From positions 1 through 32,993 of the forward strand of contig JABJFI010000116.1 in the NCBI GenBank assembly GCA_018662825.1: DNA of 32,993 bases, read 5' to 3'. The DNA comes from Methanobacteriota archaeon (lineage in GTDB: Archaea > Thermoplasmatota > Poseidoniia > Poseidoniales > Poseidoniaceae). A program made the translations under genes and the position numbers. Shown here one piece after another: positions 8,176 through 15,360 of the stretch. Below the pieces are notes generated by a model. That model was not told the origin of the DNA. It searched no databases and saw only the letters and a list, made by a program, of their open reading frames with translations. Within the stretch, counting starts at the first letter, position 1. Every line of letters starts with the position of its first letter.

Positions 8176-9021
8176 ATGAACGGGGAAGTAAATGCTGAGC
8201 AAGCCCGTCGAATTCTCGATATGCTCACTGCTGGTGGTGCAATGGATGACATCAACACTGCACTTGCCCTTCGTCTCGTACCTTTGGCATTAGAGTTAGA
8301 AGATGCTGAACTTAGTGAAAAGTTGCTCCACCATGCAAAAGCCAATGCTTCTGACGACCTTGAACGTAGTTGGGCTGATTTTGAAATCTTCAAGCATGCT
8401 CAAAGAGATATTGATGTGTTTGCTGAATTAGGTGCTCATTCTGAACTGTTAGAGGGTGGCACTGCATTAGCTGCGGCAATCTCACACCATGTAGCCTTAC
8501 TTCACCTGAGTCAAAATGAATATGAAGAGGCACAAACATTTGCAACACGTTCGCTTCGACTTCGAGAAAGCATCGATGACAAGAAAGGTATTGCTTACGG
8601 TCTTGCGCTTCTCGAAACATGTTCAAAGAAATTAAATGACCATGACAATGCATTGGTCCATGGCACCCGTCGTATCGAATTAGCCATGCTGATGAAAGAT
8701 GAAGAAGCACAAGTCGAAGCGATGGCTGATTTGGCTCATACACAAGCGACAATTGGAAATTTTGCTGCTGCTAAAGATTTGTATGAACAATCACTCAATC
8801 TGTCAGTCGAACTTGAAGACTTGTCTGGGCAATTGGTGGCTCGATGGGGCCTAGCAGACATCGCAGAAATTGCAGAGGATTATGAAACTGCTATGCTTCA
8901 CCTCTCAGATTGTCTTCATTCATTCCTCAATGTAGGCCTTCCATCGCCTGTGGCTGTTCGACAACGTATCGAAGACTTGGCTAATTTCAATTCAACCAAC
9001 TCCAAAAAAGCCAATGAATAA
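8176..9021 (+). CDS. TPR-repeat protein
   Basis: A soluble 281-residue, all-helical protein. The middle and C-terminal parts show tetratricopeptide spacing with ALxxxxxxLxxxQNEYEEAQTFA-like helices (about 95-125), GIAYGLALLETCSKKLNDHDNAL (about 140-165), MADLAHTQATIGNFAAAKDLYEQSL (about 180-206) and a fourth unit to about 250. TPRs of this LGN/MalT-like kind are scaffolds for protein-protein contacts. No catalytic or DNA-binding domain is visible. The start is the ATG at 8176. The luciferase-like gene starts 60 nt downstream on the same strand, so it may be the first gene of that operon, but the function is unknown. Confidence 0.82.
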   Translation: MNGEVNAEQARRILDMLTAGGAMDDINTALALRLVPLALELEDAELSEKLLHHAKANASDDLERSWADFEIFKHAQRDIDVFAELGAHSELLEGGTALAAAISHHVALLHLSQNEYEEAQTFATRSLRLRESIDDKKGIAYGLALLETCSKKLNDHDNALVHGTRRIELAMLMKDEEAQVEAMADLAHTQATIGNFAAAKDLYEQSLNLSVELEDLSGQLVARWGLADIAEIAEDYETAMLHLSDCLHSFLNVGLPSPVAVRQRIEDLANFNSTNSKKANE

Positions 9022-9081
9022 TCATCCAAATCAGCCACACTCGTTATGATGTGGTTTCGATTGGAAGGATTGGTGCCACCC

Positions 9082-10332
9082 ATGGAGCATGATATTTTCT
9101 TCTCAATAAGTCAAACTCCGGATTCAACGGGTTTGATTCCAACTGAGCAAGAAATGTTTGCAAATTATTTCCAGCAACTTGAGTGTGCTGATAAACTTGG
9201 ATTTGGCGTAGGGTGGCTTGCACAAGCACATTTGTCGACTGAAATTCAAAAATCTAATTCAAAGCCAGTCGTTCCGCATTGGCAGGGTGAAGTTGGACTT
9301 TGTACCGATTTTCCACAATTAGCAATGGAATCGTTTAGAAGGACAAAATCCATCGAAATCGGAAGTGCTGTAGTCTCAATTTTGGCCTCTGGTGGCCCGA
9401 TTGCCCAAGCGGAAAGGATTGCTAATACACTCCTCTTGCACGGCCTCAATCAAGATGAAAACCGTAAACTCCATGTTGGATTTTCAGCAGGTCGCTTTGA
9501 ATTCATGGCTCGCCCATATGGTATAATACCTCGGAATTCGATTGAGGAAGCGGCATGGCCGGCTTTGCGCGGTCAAATATTCTTAGAAGCAAGTGACATC
9601 TTTTTGCGGCTCTTACGCGGAGATGTTATTAATTCCGAAATGACCTATTCGACCGTCCTTAGACGCAGTAATTTTCGCAGTGATGAAGATTGGGGAAAAG
9701 TTCAAAACGCTGCCGTAGAGTTTGAAAACTTAGCATCTGCTCCTGATGAAATTGAAATTCCAAAACGCTACATCTTTGAAGACTTGAAGATAATACCCCA
9801 AGACTTCCGCAAGGATTTGTTGGTCATGGTTGCAGGCACTCATGACCCAAAAGCGCAGGTATTTCTCAACACAATTTCACCCGTTAAAGTATTCAATTTA
9901 TCAATCACAAAACCAGAAATTATTGACGCAACTCACGAACGAATGAGTGAAGTGTACCATGATAATGGTGGGGCATGGAAGAGAAGTGACATGCCACGAA
10001 CATCTTTCGTGTTTCTAAATGCAGAAGAAAATCTAACTTCCGAACAGCAAAGCGTTGCTGCAAAACAAGAAGCAAAATTAGCACTTGGTGCTTATTGGAA
10101 TGCATTAGAGGGTACTATCGACCCCTTGAAAGTAGAGAATGCCGCTCATAATGCATTGATTGGAAACATCGATGAAGTGGCCCAGCAAATTTGCGAACGC
10201 TTCCATCCTGAAGATCGGATTATGGCTTGGTTTGATTTCTTTAATCATGACTCGCAACGAGTCTGTAGAAATATGACCGCTTACATGAATCAGGTTGTAC
10301 CTTTAGTCGAAAAAATGCTTGCAGAGAGGTGA
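9082..10332 (+). CDS. Luciferase-like flavin-dependent monooxygenase
   Basis: A 416-residue member of the bacterial luciferase-like monooxygenase superfamily (TIM barrel; FMN or coenzyme F420). Supporting segments are the N-terminal EHDIFFSIS strand, ECADKLGFGVGWLAQAH (the 'gfd..w..eHH' region), the block with VSILASGGPIAQAERIANT (the 'p.r.aE..a.ld.ls' region), and VGFSAGRFEF (the 'lG.GrG' region). The C-terminal GNIDEVAQQICERF is the usual 'G..e.va..l' helix. The ATG at 9082 (MEHDIFF) is preferred to 9046, which adds twelve poorly conserved residues. It ends 4 nt before the asparaginase-like start, a clear operon arrangement. The substrate is unknown; the amide/aldehyde genes behind it suggest oxidation of an amino or aromatic compound (inference). 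Confidence 0.85.
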   Translation: MEHDIFFSISQTPDSTGLIPTEQEMFANYFQQLECADKLGFGVGWLAQAHLSTEIQKSNSKPVVPHWQGEVGLCTDFPQLAMESFRRTKSIEIGSAVVSILASGGPIAQAERIANTLLLHGLNQDENRKLHVGFSAGRFEFMARPYGIIPRNSIEEAAWPALRGQIFLEASDIFLRLLRGDVINSEMTYSTVLRRSNFRSDEDWGKVQNAAVEFENLASAPDEIEIPKRYIFEDLKIIPQDFRKDLLVMVAGTHDPKAQVFLNTISPVKVFNLSITKPEIIDATHERMSEVYHDNGGAWKRSDMPRTSFVFLNAEENLTSEQQSVAAKQEAKLALGAYWNALEGTIDPLKVENAAHNALIGNIDEVAQQICERFHPEDRIMAWFDFFNHDSQRVCRNMTAYMNQVVPLVEKMLAER

Positions 10333-10336
10333 AAAA

Positions 10337-11452
10337 GTGGCAATTGAACACGATACGCCTTCAGCAGTTGAACCTGGTAATCCTGGCAGTTCACTGTTTC
10401 CAGATTCGCCGCTTGGAGAAAAGGTCGAAGGAATTCCAACTGGTCGTGAAGTAGCATGGGAACCGTTGGTAGATTATCGTCGAAACGGTGTTTCAGAAAC
10501 CACTATTCATGGAGCCATCGCTTGGTCCCATGGTGATGAAGTCATCCACTCCTTTGGTGGAAATGTGCTGTGTTATGGTCGTTCAATGATGAAGCCATTT
10601 ATGCTCAAAGCATTCACTGAAGAGTTGGAGGATACTTCTTGGGAGCAAAAAGCGATTGCTGTTGCTTCTCACAATGGCGATACGGAGCATGTCGCTGCAG
10701 CTCAATCACTTCTTTCCGAAGAAGAATGGCCACTTATGCTTACACCATTGGATGTTCCATTGATTCAATTTGGACGTCAAGTTCGACGTCCTCGCCGCTG
10801 GTTCCACACATGTTCTGGCGAGCATGCTGCTATCCTACATGGATGTCGTAAGAAAGGATGGAATCGAGCAGGATACACCTTGCCCACCCATGAAGTATTC
10901 AATGCCTACATGGTAGAATTGCGTACATATCTTGGTCAGGACTGGAAACCCTTGCGTATTGCAAAAGATGGATGCGGTCTCCCTACAGTATCAAACACCG
11001 TTGCAGAACTTGCTCAAATCTATGCAGGATTGGTTCGTGATAAGGACAAAGATTGGATCTGGGAAGCCATGGTTCGACATCCTGATTTAGTCGGTGGTTT
11101 CAATCGTCTTGATTCGACTGTTCTCAAGGCAGGAAAGGGCAAGGTCATCGCCAAAGAAGGGGCTGATGGCTTGCTTGGACTGGCGATTGAACACCCAGAT
11201 TACCCCAAAGGTTTGGGAATCGTCGTCAAGATTGCACATGGCTGGAATTCTCAAGCGATGTGGTATGTCGCTCGTGCCGTACTCGGAGTACTTGGAATTG
11301 ATTTGCGCAATCCCTATCCGTTGCATCGTCAAAAAGCATTCATTGTACCAGGCATTGTTCCTGAACATTACTTGGAGCGACTTGAAACATTGCCAACATG
11401 GGATGAATGGGACCCTGACCAAGACCGTTGGTTGTATGATGTGGAGGCATGA
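10337..11452 (+). CDS. Asparaginase II-like amidohydrolase with altered CSGK motif
   Basis: A 371-residue protein of the thermolabile L-asparaginase II family (Rhizobium etli type, PF06089), whose known members hydrolyse asparagine to aspartate and ammonia. Family motifs are present: RSMMKP (Ser83, Lys86), ASHNG (Ser111), HTCSGEHA (Cys159) and DGCGLPT (Cys213). Spacings match the R. etli active site (S48/K51; C135 to C189 is 54 residues, as is C159 to C213). The zinc-binding lysine of CSGK (K138 in R. etli) is replaced here by Glu162. The substrate may therefore be another amide. The GTG at 10337 is chosen because AGGTGA precedes it by a few bases; a TTG at 10319 would add six residues. The 3' end overlaps the aldehyde dehydrogenase ORF (ATGA), so the genes are coupled. 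Confidence 0.87.
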   Translation: MAIEHDTPSAVEPGNPGSSLFPDSPLGEKVEGIPTGREVAWEPLVDYRRNGVSETTIHGAIAWSHGDEVIHSFGGNVLCYGRSMMKPFMLKAFTEELEDTSWEQKAIAVASHNGDTEHVAAAQSLLSEEEWPLMLTPLDVPLIQFGRQVRRPRRWFHTCSGEHAAILHGCRKKGWNRAGYTLPTHEVFNAYMVELRTYLGQDWKPLRIAKDGCGLPTVSNTVAELAQIYAGLVRDKDKDWIWEAMVRHPDLVGGFNRLDSTVLKAGKGKVIAKEGADGLLGLAIEHPDYPKGLGIVVKIAHGWNSQAMWYVARAVLGVLGIDLRNPYPLHRQKAFIVPGIVPEHYLERLETLPTWDEWDPDQDRWLYDVEA

Positions 11453-11454
11453 AC

Positions 11455-12912
11455 ATGCTCAGCATCCAGAATTTTATTGATGGTTCTTTTCATCATGCTG
11501 CTGATGGCGAATTCCTCGAAGATTTCAATCCAGCTACAGCACAATGTATTGCCACCATTCCGCGTTCTAAGTCTGTAGATATTGAACCGGCTGTAGCCGC
11601 TTGTCAGGCTGCACAATCTGCTTGGAGTGCATTATCTTTGGACCAACGTGCTGATTGGCTGGACCGAATTGCTGATGCTCTTGAACAAAAAGCAGAGCGT
11701 ATTGCTCAACTTGAATCAATGGACACTGGTAAACCAATCGCATTATCTCGACGAGTTGATGCCGCACGCTCAGTCAGCAATTTCCGGTTTTTTGCATCAT
11801 TTGGTAGAGAGCAATCCGAACTGACCTTTCAAATGGAGGATGCAATGAATTATGTTCACCGTTCTCCTGTTGGAACTGTAGGTCTCATCACACCGTGGAA
11901 CCTTCCCCTCTACTTGTTGACTTGGAAAGTTGCTCCTGCCCTGCTCATGGGAAATACAATCATCGCCAAACCAAGCGAAATTACACCTCTTACCGCCAAT
12001 CTATTGGCCGAAACATTACTTGAACTTGAATTTCCAAAGGGTGTGTTCAATCTTGTCCACGGCCTCGGCCCTGAAGTCGGACAAGCCATTCTCGAACATC
12101 CGGATATCAAAGCGATTTCATTTACTGGAGGCACTGAAACTGGACGAATTGTTGCTCGAACTGCTGCACCAATGTTCAAGAAATTATCTCTTGAACTCGG
12201 TGGGAAAAATGCAACTATAGTGTTGAAGGATGCTGAGCTTGACAAAGCGGTTGATGGTGCGGTTCGTGCAGCGTTTACCAATTCTGGACAAGTGTGCCTT
12301 TGCGGTTCTCGGATATTTATTGAGGCAAGCCTCGAAGAAGAATTTACTCGCCGATTTATCGAAAAAGTCAATGCTCTTCAAATCGGCGACCCTCAGGATG
12401 AAAATACAAACATGGGAACTGTCATCTCACCGGAGCATTTGATGAAAGTTGAATCATACATCAATTTAGCAATAGAGGAGGGGGGAGTTATCCTAACCGG
12501 TGGCACCCGTGCAATGACTGGCTACAATGGACCAGAAGGAATAGGTGCATATTTACTCCCAACGGTTGTCGGAAATCTCCACTATACTTCTCGGTGTGCT
12601 ACGGAAGAAATATTTGGGCCAATGGTGACATTACATGCATTCACAAGTGAAGAAGAGGCTTTGGAGATGGTGAATTCTTCCGAATATGGTCTTGCCGGTT
12701 CTGTTTGGACCAATGACCTAGAACGTGGAAGGGCGTTTTCTGCTCAAATAGATTCGGGAATTGTTTGGGTGAACACATGGCTTCATCGAGATTTACGAAC
12801 TCCTTTTGGGGGTGTCAAAAATTCTGGCGTAGGGCGAGAAGGGGGGCGTTGGTCTCTGGATTTCTTTTCTGAAATGACCAATGTGTGTATCAAGAAGCAC
12901 GATTCCAACTGA
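11455..12912 (+). CDS. Aldehyde dehydrogenase, 2-aminomuconate-semialdehyde type (ALDH8-like)
   Basis: NAD(P)-dependent oxidation of an aldehyde to an acid. From Met11455 the 485 residues contain the substrate/cofactor Asn149 in TPWNLPLY, the Rossmann SFTGGTETG, the general base Glu247 in LELGGKN, and catalytic Cys281 in GQVCLCGSRIF. The C-terminal VNTWLHRDLRTPFGG, SGVGREGG and FFSEMTNVCIK blocks are those of 2-aminomuconate / 2-hydroxymuconate semialdehyde dehydrogenases (ALDH8A1, AmnC). This makes oxidation of 2-aminomuconate semialdehyde the best guess and ties it to the ring-cleavage genes at 14458-16781. The first ATG at 11449 overlaps the upstream stop, but GGAGG at 11443-11447 sits only 1 nt from it and 7 nt from the ATG at 11455, which is therefore preferred. 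Confidence 0.92.
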   Translation: MLSIQNFIDGSFHHAADGEFLEDFNPATAQCIATIPRSKSVDIEPAVAACQAAQSAWSALSLDQRADWLDRIADALEQKAERIAQLESMDTGKPIALSRRVDAARSVSNFRFFASFGREQSELTFQMEDAMNYVHRSPVGTVGLITPWNLPLYLLTWKVAPALLMGNTIIAKPSEITPLTANLLAETLLELEFPKGVFNLVHGLGPEVGQAILEHPDIKAISFTGGTETGRIVARTAAPMFKKLSLELGGKNATIVLKDAELDKAVDGAVRAAFTNSGQVCLCGSRIFIEASLEEEFTRRFIEKVNALQIGDPQDENTNMGTVISPEHLMKVESYINLAIEEGGVILTGGTRAMTGYNGPEGIGAYLLPTVVGNLHYTSRCATEEIFGPMVTLHAFTSEEEALEMVNSSEYGLAGSVWTNDLERGRAFSAQIDSGIVWVNTWLHRDLRTPFGGVKNSGVGREGGRWSLDFFSEMTNVCIKKHDSN

Positions 12913-12971
12913 CACACAAATATTCAAACGTAGTTCGTAAACCCTACTCGAATCACACTGCTCCATCATTG

Positions 12972-13010
12972 ACCCTCTGTGAATTTGAGTGATGTTTCAC
13001 CTGCGAGGGT
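12972..13010. other. Imperfect hairpin upstream of panB
   Basis: Two nested inverted repeats, ACCCTC/GAGGGT (12972-12977, 13005-13010) and GTGAA/TTCAC (12979-12983, 12996-13000), lie in the 127-nt gap between the aldehyde dehydrogenase stop and panB. They could form an interrupted stem acting as terminator, operator or leader structure. No T-run follows. Confidence 0.3.
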
Positions 13011-13039
13011 TTCAAAACAAACATGCCCGTCGCACAACC

Positions 13040-13861
13040 ATGTCGGTTCACAGTAAGGCGAGGAAAGTTACCACGCACACTCTTCAGGAAATGAAGCGTG
13101 CTGGTGAAAAAATCACCATGCTGACGGCTTACGATTACTCGCTTGCCAAACTTGTTGACCAAGCAGGTGTTGATGTCATCCTCGTGGGTGATTCTGCATC
13201 AAATGTTATGGCAGGACAAGTCACCACCGTCCCAATTACTCTTGAGCATATGATCTATCATGCGCAGTGTGTCCAACGTGCTGTCGATAGAGCATTGATT
13301 GTTGTCGATATGCCATTTGGAACATATCAAGGAAATTCTGCAATTGCATTGGAATCCGCAATTCGAATAATGAAAGAATCCGAAGGCCATGCTGTTAAAT
13401 TGGAAGGTGGGACGGAAATTATTCAATCAGTTGAGCGTATACTCACTGCAGGTATTCCGGTAATGGGCCACTTAGGTCTTACACCGCAATCCATTTACAA
13501 ATTTGGAACCTATACAGTTCGTGCAAAGGAGGATGAAGAGGCTGCAAAACTGATTCAAGACGCATTACTTCTCGAAAAGGCTGGGTGTTTTGCGATTGTT
13601 CTGGAGAAGATTCCACGTGAATTGGCGCTTAAAGTAAGTCAAGCCATTTCGATTCCAACGATTGGTATTGGTGCTGGACCTGATTGTGACGGCCAAGTAT
13701 TGGTCTTGCATGATTTACTGGGCATTACAATGGACTTCTCGCCTCGTTTCCTTCGACGTTACCTTAATTTGGCCGAAGAAATTGATGGGGCTATCAAAAA
13801 CTATTGCGCAGATGTACGTTCGGGAGAATTTCCGAATAATGAAGAGAGTTATACCTCGTAA
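13040..13861 (+). CDS. panB: 3-methyl-2-oxobutanoate hydroxymethyltransferase (ketopantoate synthase)
   Basis: Transfers a hydroxymethyl group from methylene-tetrahydrofolate to 2-oxoisovalerate to give ketopantoate, the first committed step of pantothenate/CoA synthesis. The 273 residues fit the family (E. coli 264). Expected residues are in place: Asp51 in VGDSASNV, Asp90 in VVDMPFG, Lys120 and Glu122 in VKLEGG, His144 in GHLGLTPQS, and Glu189 in [27 protein letters not shown] closes the (beta/alpha)8 barrel. The ATG at 13040 (MSVHSK) is chosen on family length; the frame is open to 12989. It sits alone on its strand between the aldehyde dehydrogenase operon and a convergent membrane gene whose stop abuts its own. 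Confidence 0.96.
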   Translation: MSVHSKARKVTTHTLQEMKRAGEKITMLTAYDYSLAKLVDQAGVDVILVGDSASNVMAGQVTTVPITLEHMIYHAQCVQRAVDRALIVVDMPFGTYQGNSAIALESAIRIMKESEGHAVKLEGGTEIIQSVERILTAGIPVMGHLGLTPQSIYKFGTYTVRAKEDEEAAKLIQDALLLEKAGCFAIVLEKIPRELALKVSQAISIPTIGIGAGPDCDGQVLVLHDLLGITMDFSPRFLRRYLNLAEEIDGAIKNYCADVRSGEFPNNEESYTS

Positions 13862-14356
13862 TCACATAAATTGTGTGTAGACTAATACACTACCTGCAAA
13901 TGCACCTAAATCGATTCCAATGGCATGCCACAAACCATATCTGAACGGTGGTAAATGATAACGCCCCCAATCGGTGCTCACCCACACCCAAACTAGTAGA
14001 GCACCGTATCCTCCACAGAAAATTGCACCCCATCCAGATAACCAGATAATAGAAAACAGCAGACTTAGGGATGAGAGGCCAAGAGTGTATTCTTTCCATC
14101 TTGATGCCTCATCACCAACTAGAACCTTGTACAATAATGGAGAGAGTATTATACCAACTAGTAGGGCTCCATGTATCGGATTAGGCAAATTGATTTGCCC
14201 CACGTGTGGCATTACCTTCCATTGCCAAATACCACCGATTACAGCACCCAAAAAGGCTGGTGCCAAGATATGTTTTATCCCCGTTTCTACATCGAAGGCT
14301 CGTGCTAATAATGGCGCTTTGACTAGAACTTCGTGAGGTTCCTGTTCTGCCTCCAT
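13862..14356 (-). CDS. Small multi-pass membrane protein, function unknown
   Basis: A 164-residue protein with four to five hydrophobic segments: around ILAPAFLGAVIGGIW, IHGALLVGIILSPLLY, LSSLSLLFSIIWLSGWGAIF with GGYGALLVWVWVSTDW, and AIGIDLGAFAGSVLVY. Helices are separated by short charged loops (GDEASRWKEY, DWGRYHLPPF). I do not recognise the family. The start is taken as the ATG at 14356 (MEAEQEPHEV), because the longer frame to 14668 is antisense to the dioxygenase gene and lacks protein-like character. It is divergent from the dioxygenase operon (101 nt) and convergent, with no gap, with panB. A role in that pathway cannot be claimed. Confidence 0.7.
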   Translation of the reverse strand: MEAEQEPHEVLVKAPLLARAFDVETGIKHILAPAFLGAVIGGIWQWKVMPHVGQINLPNPIHGALLVGIILSPLLYKVLVGDEASRWKEYTLGLSSLSLLFSIIWLSGWGAIFCGGYGALLVWVWVSTDWGRYHLPPFRYGLWHAIGIDLGAFAGSVLVYTQFM

Positions 14357-14427
14357 GCACTTGCCAAGTAGGGGGGTTGTTTGAGGGTTCGGGCGTGAAG
14401 GTTTGTGAAGGGTGATTCTCCGATGCC

Positions 14428-14435
14428 GATATAAT
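14428..14435 (+). promoter_or_regulatory. TATA-like box of the dioxygenase operon
   Basis: GATATAAT is centred about 26 nt before the ATG at 14458, the spacing expected for a leaderless archaeal transcript. It supports 14458 rather than the in-frame ATG at 14446 as start. Confidence 0.45.
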
Positions 14436-14457
14436 CCCCCGGCACATGGGTTCATCC

Positions 14458-15360
14458 ATGTCGAAGGGTGAAATTGTCGCAGGTTGTATAGCACCTCACC
14501 CACCACACTTGGTTTATGCAGAAAATCCTCCACAAAATGAACCGAAATCTGAAGGCGGATGGGAGCAGTTGCGTTGGGGCTATGAACGGCTACGGGAATC
14601 GCTTGCTGATGTCGAATACGATGCAATTGTGTTGCTTTCTCCACACTGGCAAACATATGTTGGAACACACTTCTTGGGATTGCCTCACTTCAAGAATCTC
14701 TCCGTAGACCCTGTATTTCCAAATTTATTTCGCTACAATTACGACCTTGAAATCGATGTCGATTTGTCTCGACAAATCCATGATAGGGCTAGTGAAGCAG
14801 GCTTAGCTGTCAAAATGATGGAGAATCCCGATTTTCGGGTAGACTATGGGACAATTACAACCGGACATATGTTCAATCCTGTGTGGGATAAGCCATTGGT
14901 TGTCATCTCTAGTAATCGTTCAAGACACTATTACTCGGTTGAAGTCATGCAAGAAATGATGATTGAATTAGGACGAGTAACCCGTGAAGCAATTCTGGCA
15001 AGTGGAAAAAAAGTTGTTGTTATAGCAAGTAATTCTCTCTCACATCGACATTTCACAACTGAATCAGCAATACCTGAAGACATGAGTAAAGAACATATCA
15101 CTAGCCATGCCATGCATTTGTGGGATATGCGAATGATTGACTACTTCCGCTCTGGACAAGCCCAACGCATCCTCGATGAAATGCCAGAATTCACTGAACA
15201 AGCCATCGCAGAAAGTGATGGCGGAGGTCTTTCATGGCTACTTTCTACACTCGACGTGCCATCTTACCCAGCAATTCTACATGGATATGGAACGATTATC
15301 GGTACTGGAAATGCAATTGTTGAATGGCCTGCTCGAAACTATAAGGAGGCGAGTGAATGA
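14458..15360 (+). CDS. amnB: 2-aminophenol 1,6-dioxygenase-type extradiol dioxygenase, catalytic (beta) subunit
   Basis: A 300-residue class III (LigB-fold) extradiol dioxygenase, which opens an aromatic ring next to a hydroxyl/amino pair using Fe(II) and O2. Family signatures are GCIAPHPPHLVY, GGWEQLRWGYERLR, SPHWQT and DYGTITT. As I recall, the Comamonas AmnB residues are metal ligands H13, H62, E251 and base H195. Here His14, His63, Glu252 and His196 occupy those places with a constant shift of one. This argues for an active enzyme of the 2-aminophenol 1,6-dioxygenase group, whose product is 2-aminomuconate 6-semialdehyde. The true substrate could be a catechol or another o-aminophenol. 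Its stop overlaps the start of the alpha-subunit gene (ATGA), so translation is coupled. Confidence 0.88.
   Translation: MSKGEIVAGCIAPHPPHLVYAENPPQNEPKSEGGWEQLRWGYERLRESLADVEYDAIVLLSPHWQTYVGTHFLGLPHFKNLSVDPVFPNLFRYNYDLEIDVDLSRQIHDRASEAGLAVKMMENPDFRVDYGTITTGHMFNPVWDKPLVVISSNRSRHYYSVEVMQEMMIELGRVTREAILASGKKVVVIASNSLSHRHFTTESAIPEDMSKEHITSHAMHLWDMRMIDYFRSGQAQRILDEMPEFTEQAIAESDGGGLSWLLSTLDVPSYPAILHGYGTIIGTGNAIVEWPARNYKEASE

Noticed and set aside
13040-13861. PanB as an aldolase-like step of the aromatic pathway
   Set aside because: All ketopantoate-synthase residues and motifs are canonical, so it is ordinary pantothenate synthesis that happens to lie between the two gene groups.
14357-14668. N-terminal extension of the small membrane protein
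   Set aside because: It would run antisense through the promoter and the first 70 codons of the dioxygenase gene, and its sequence lacks protein-like character.
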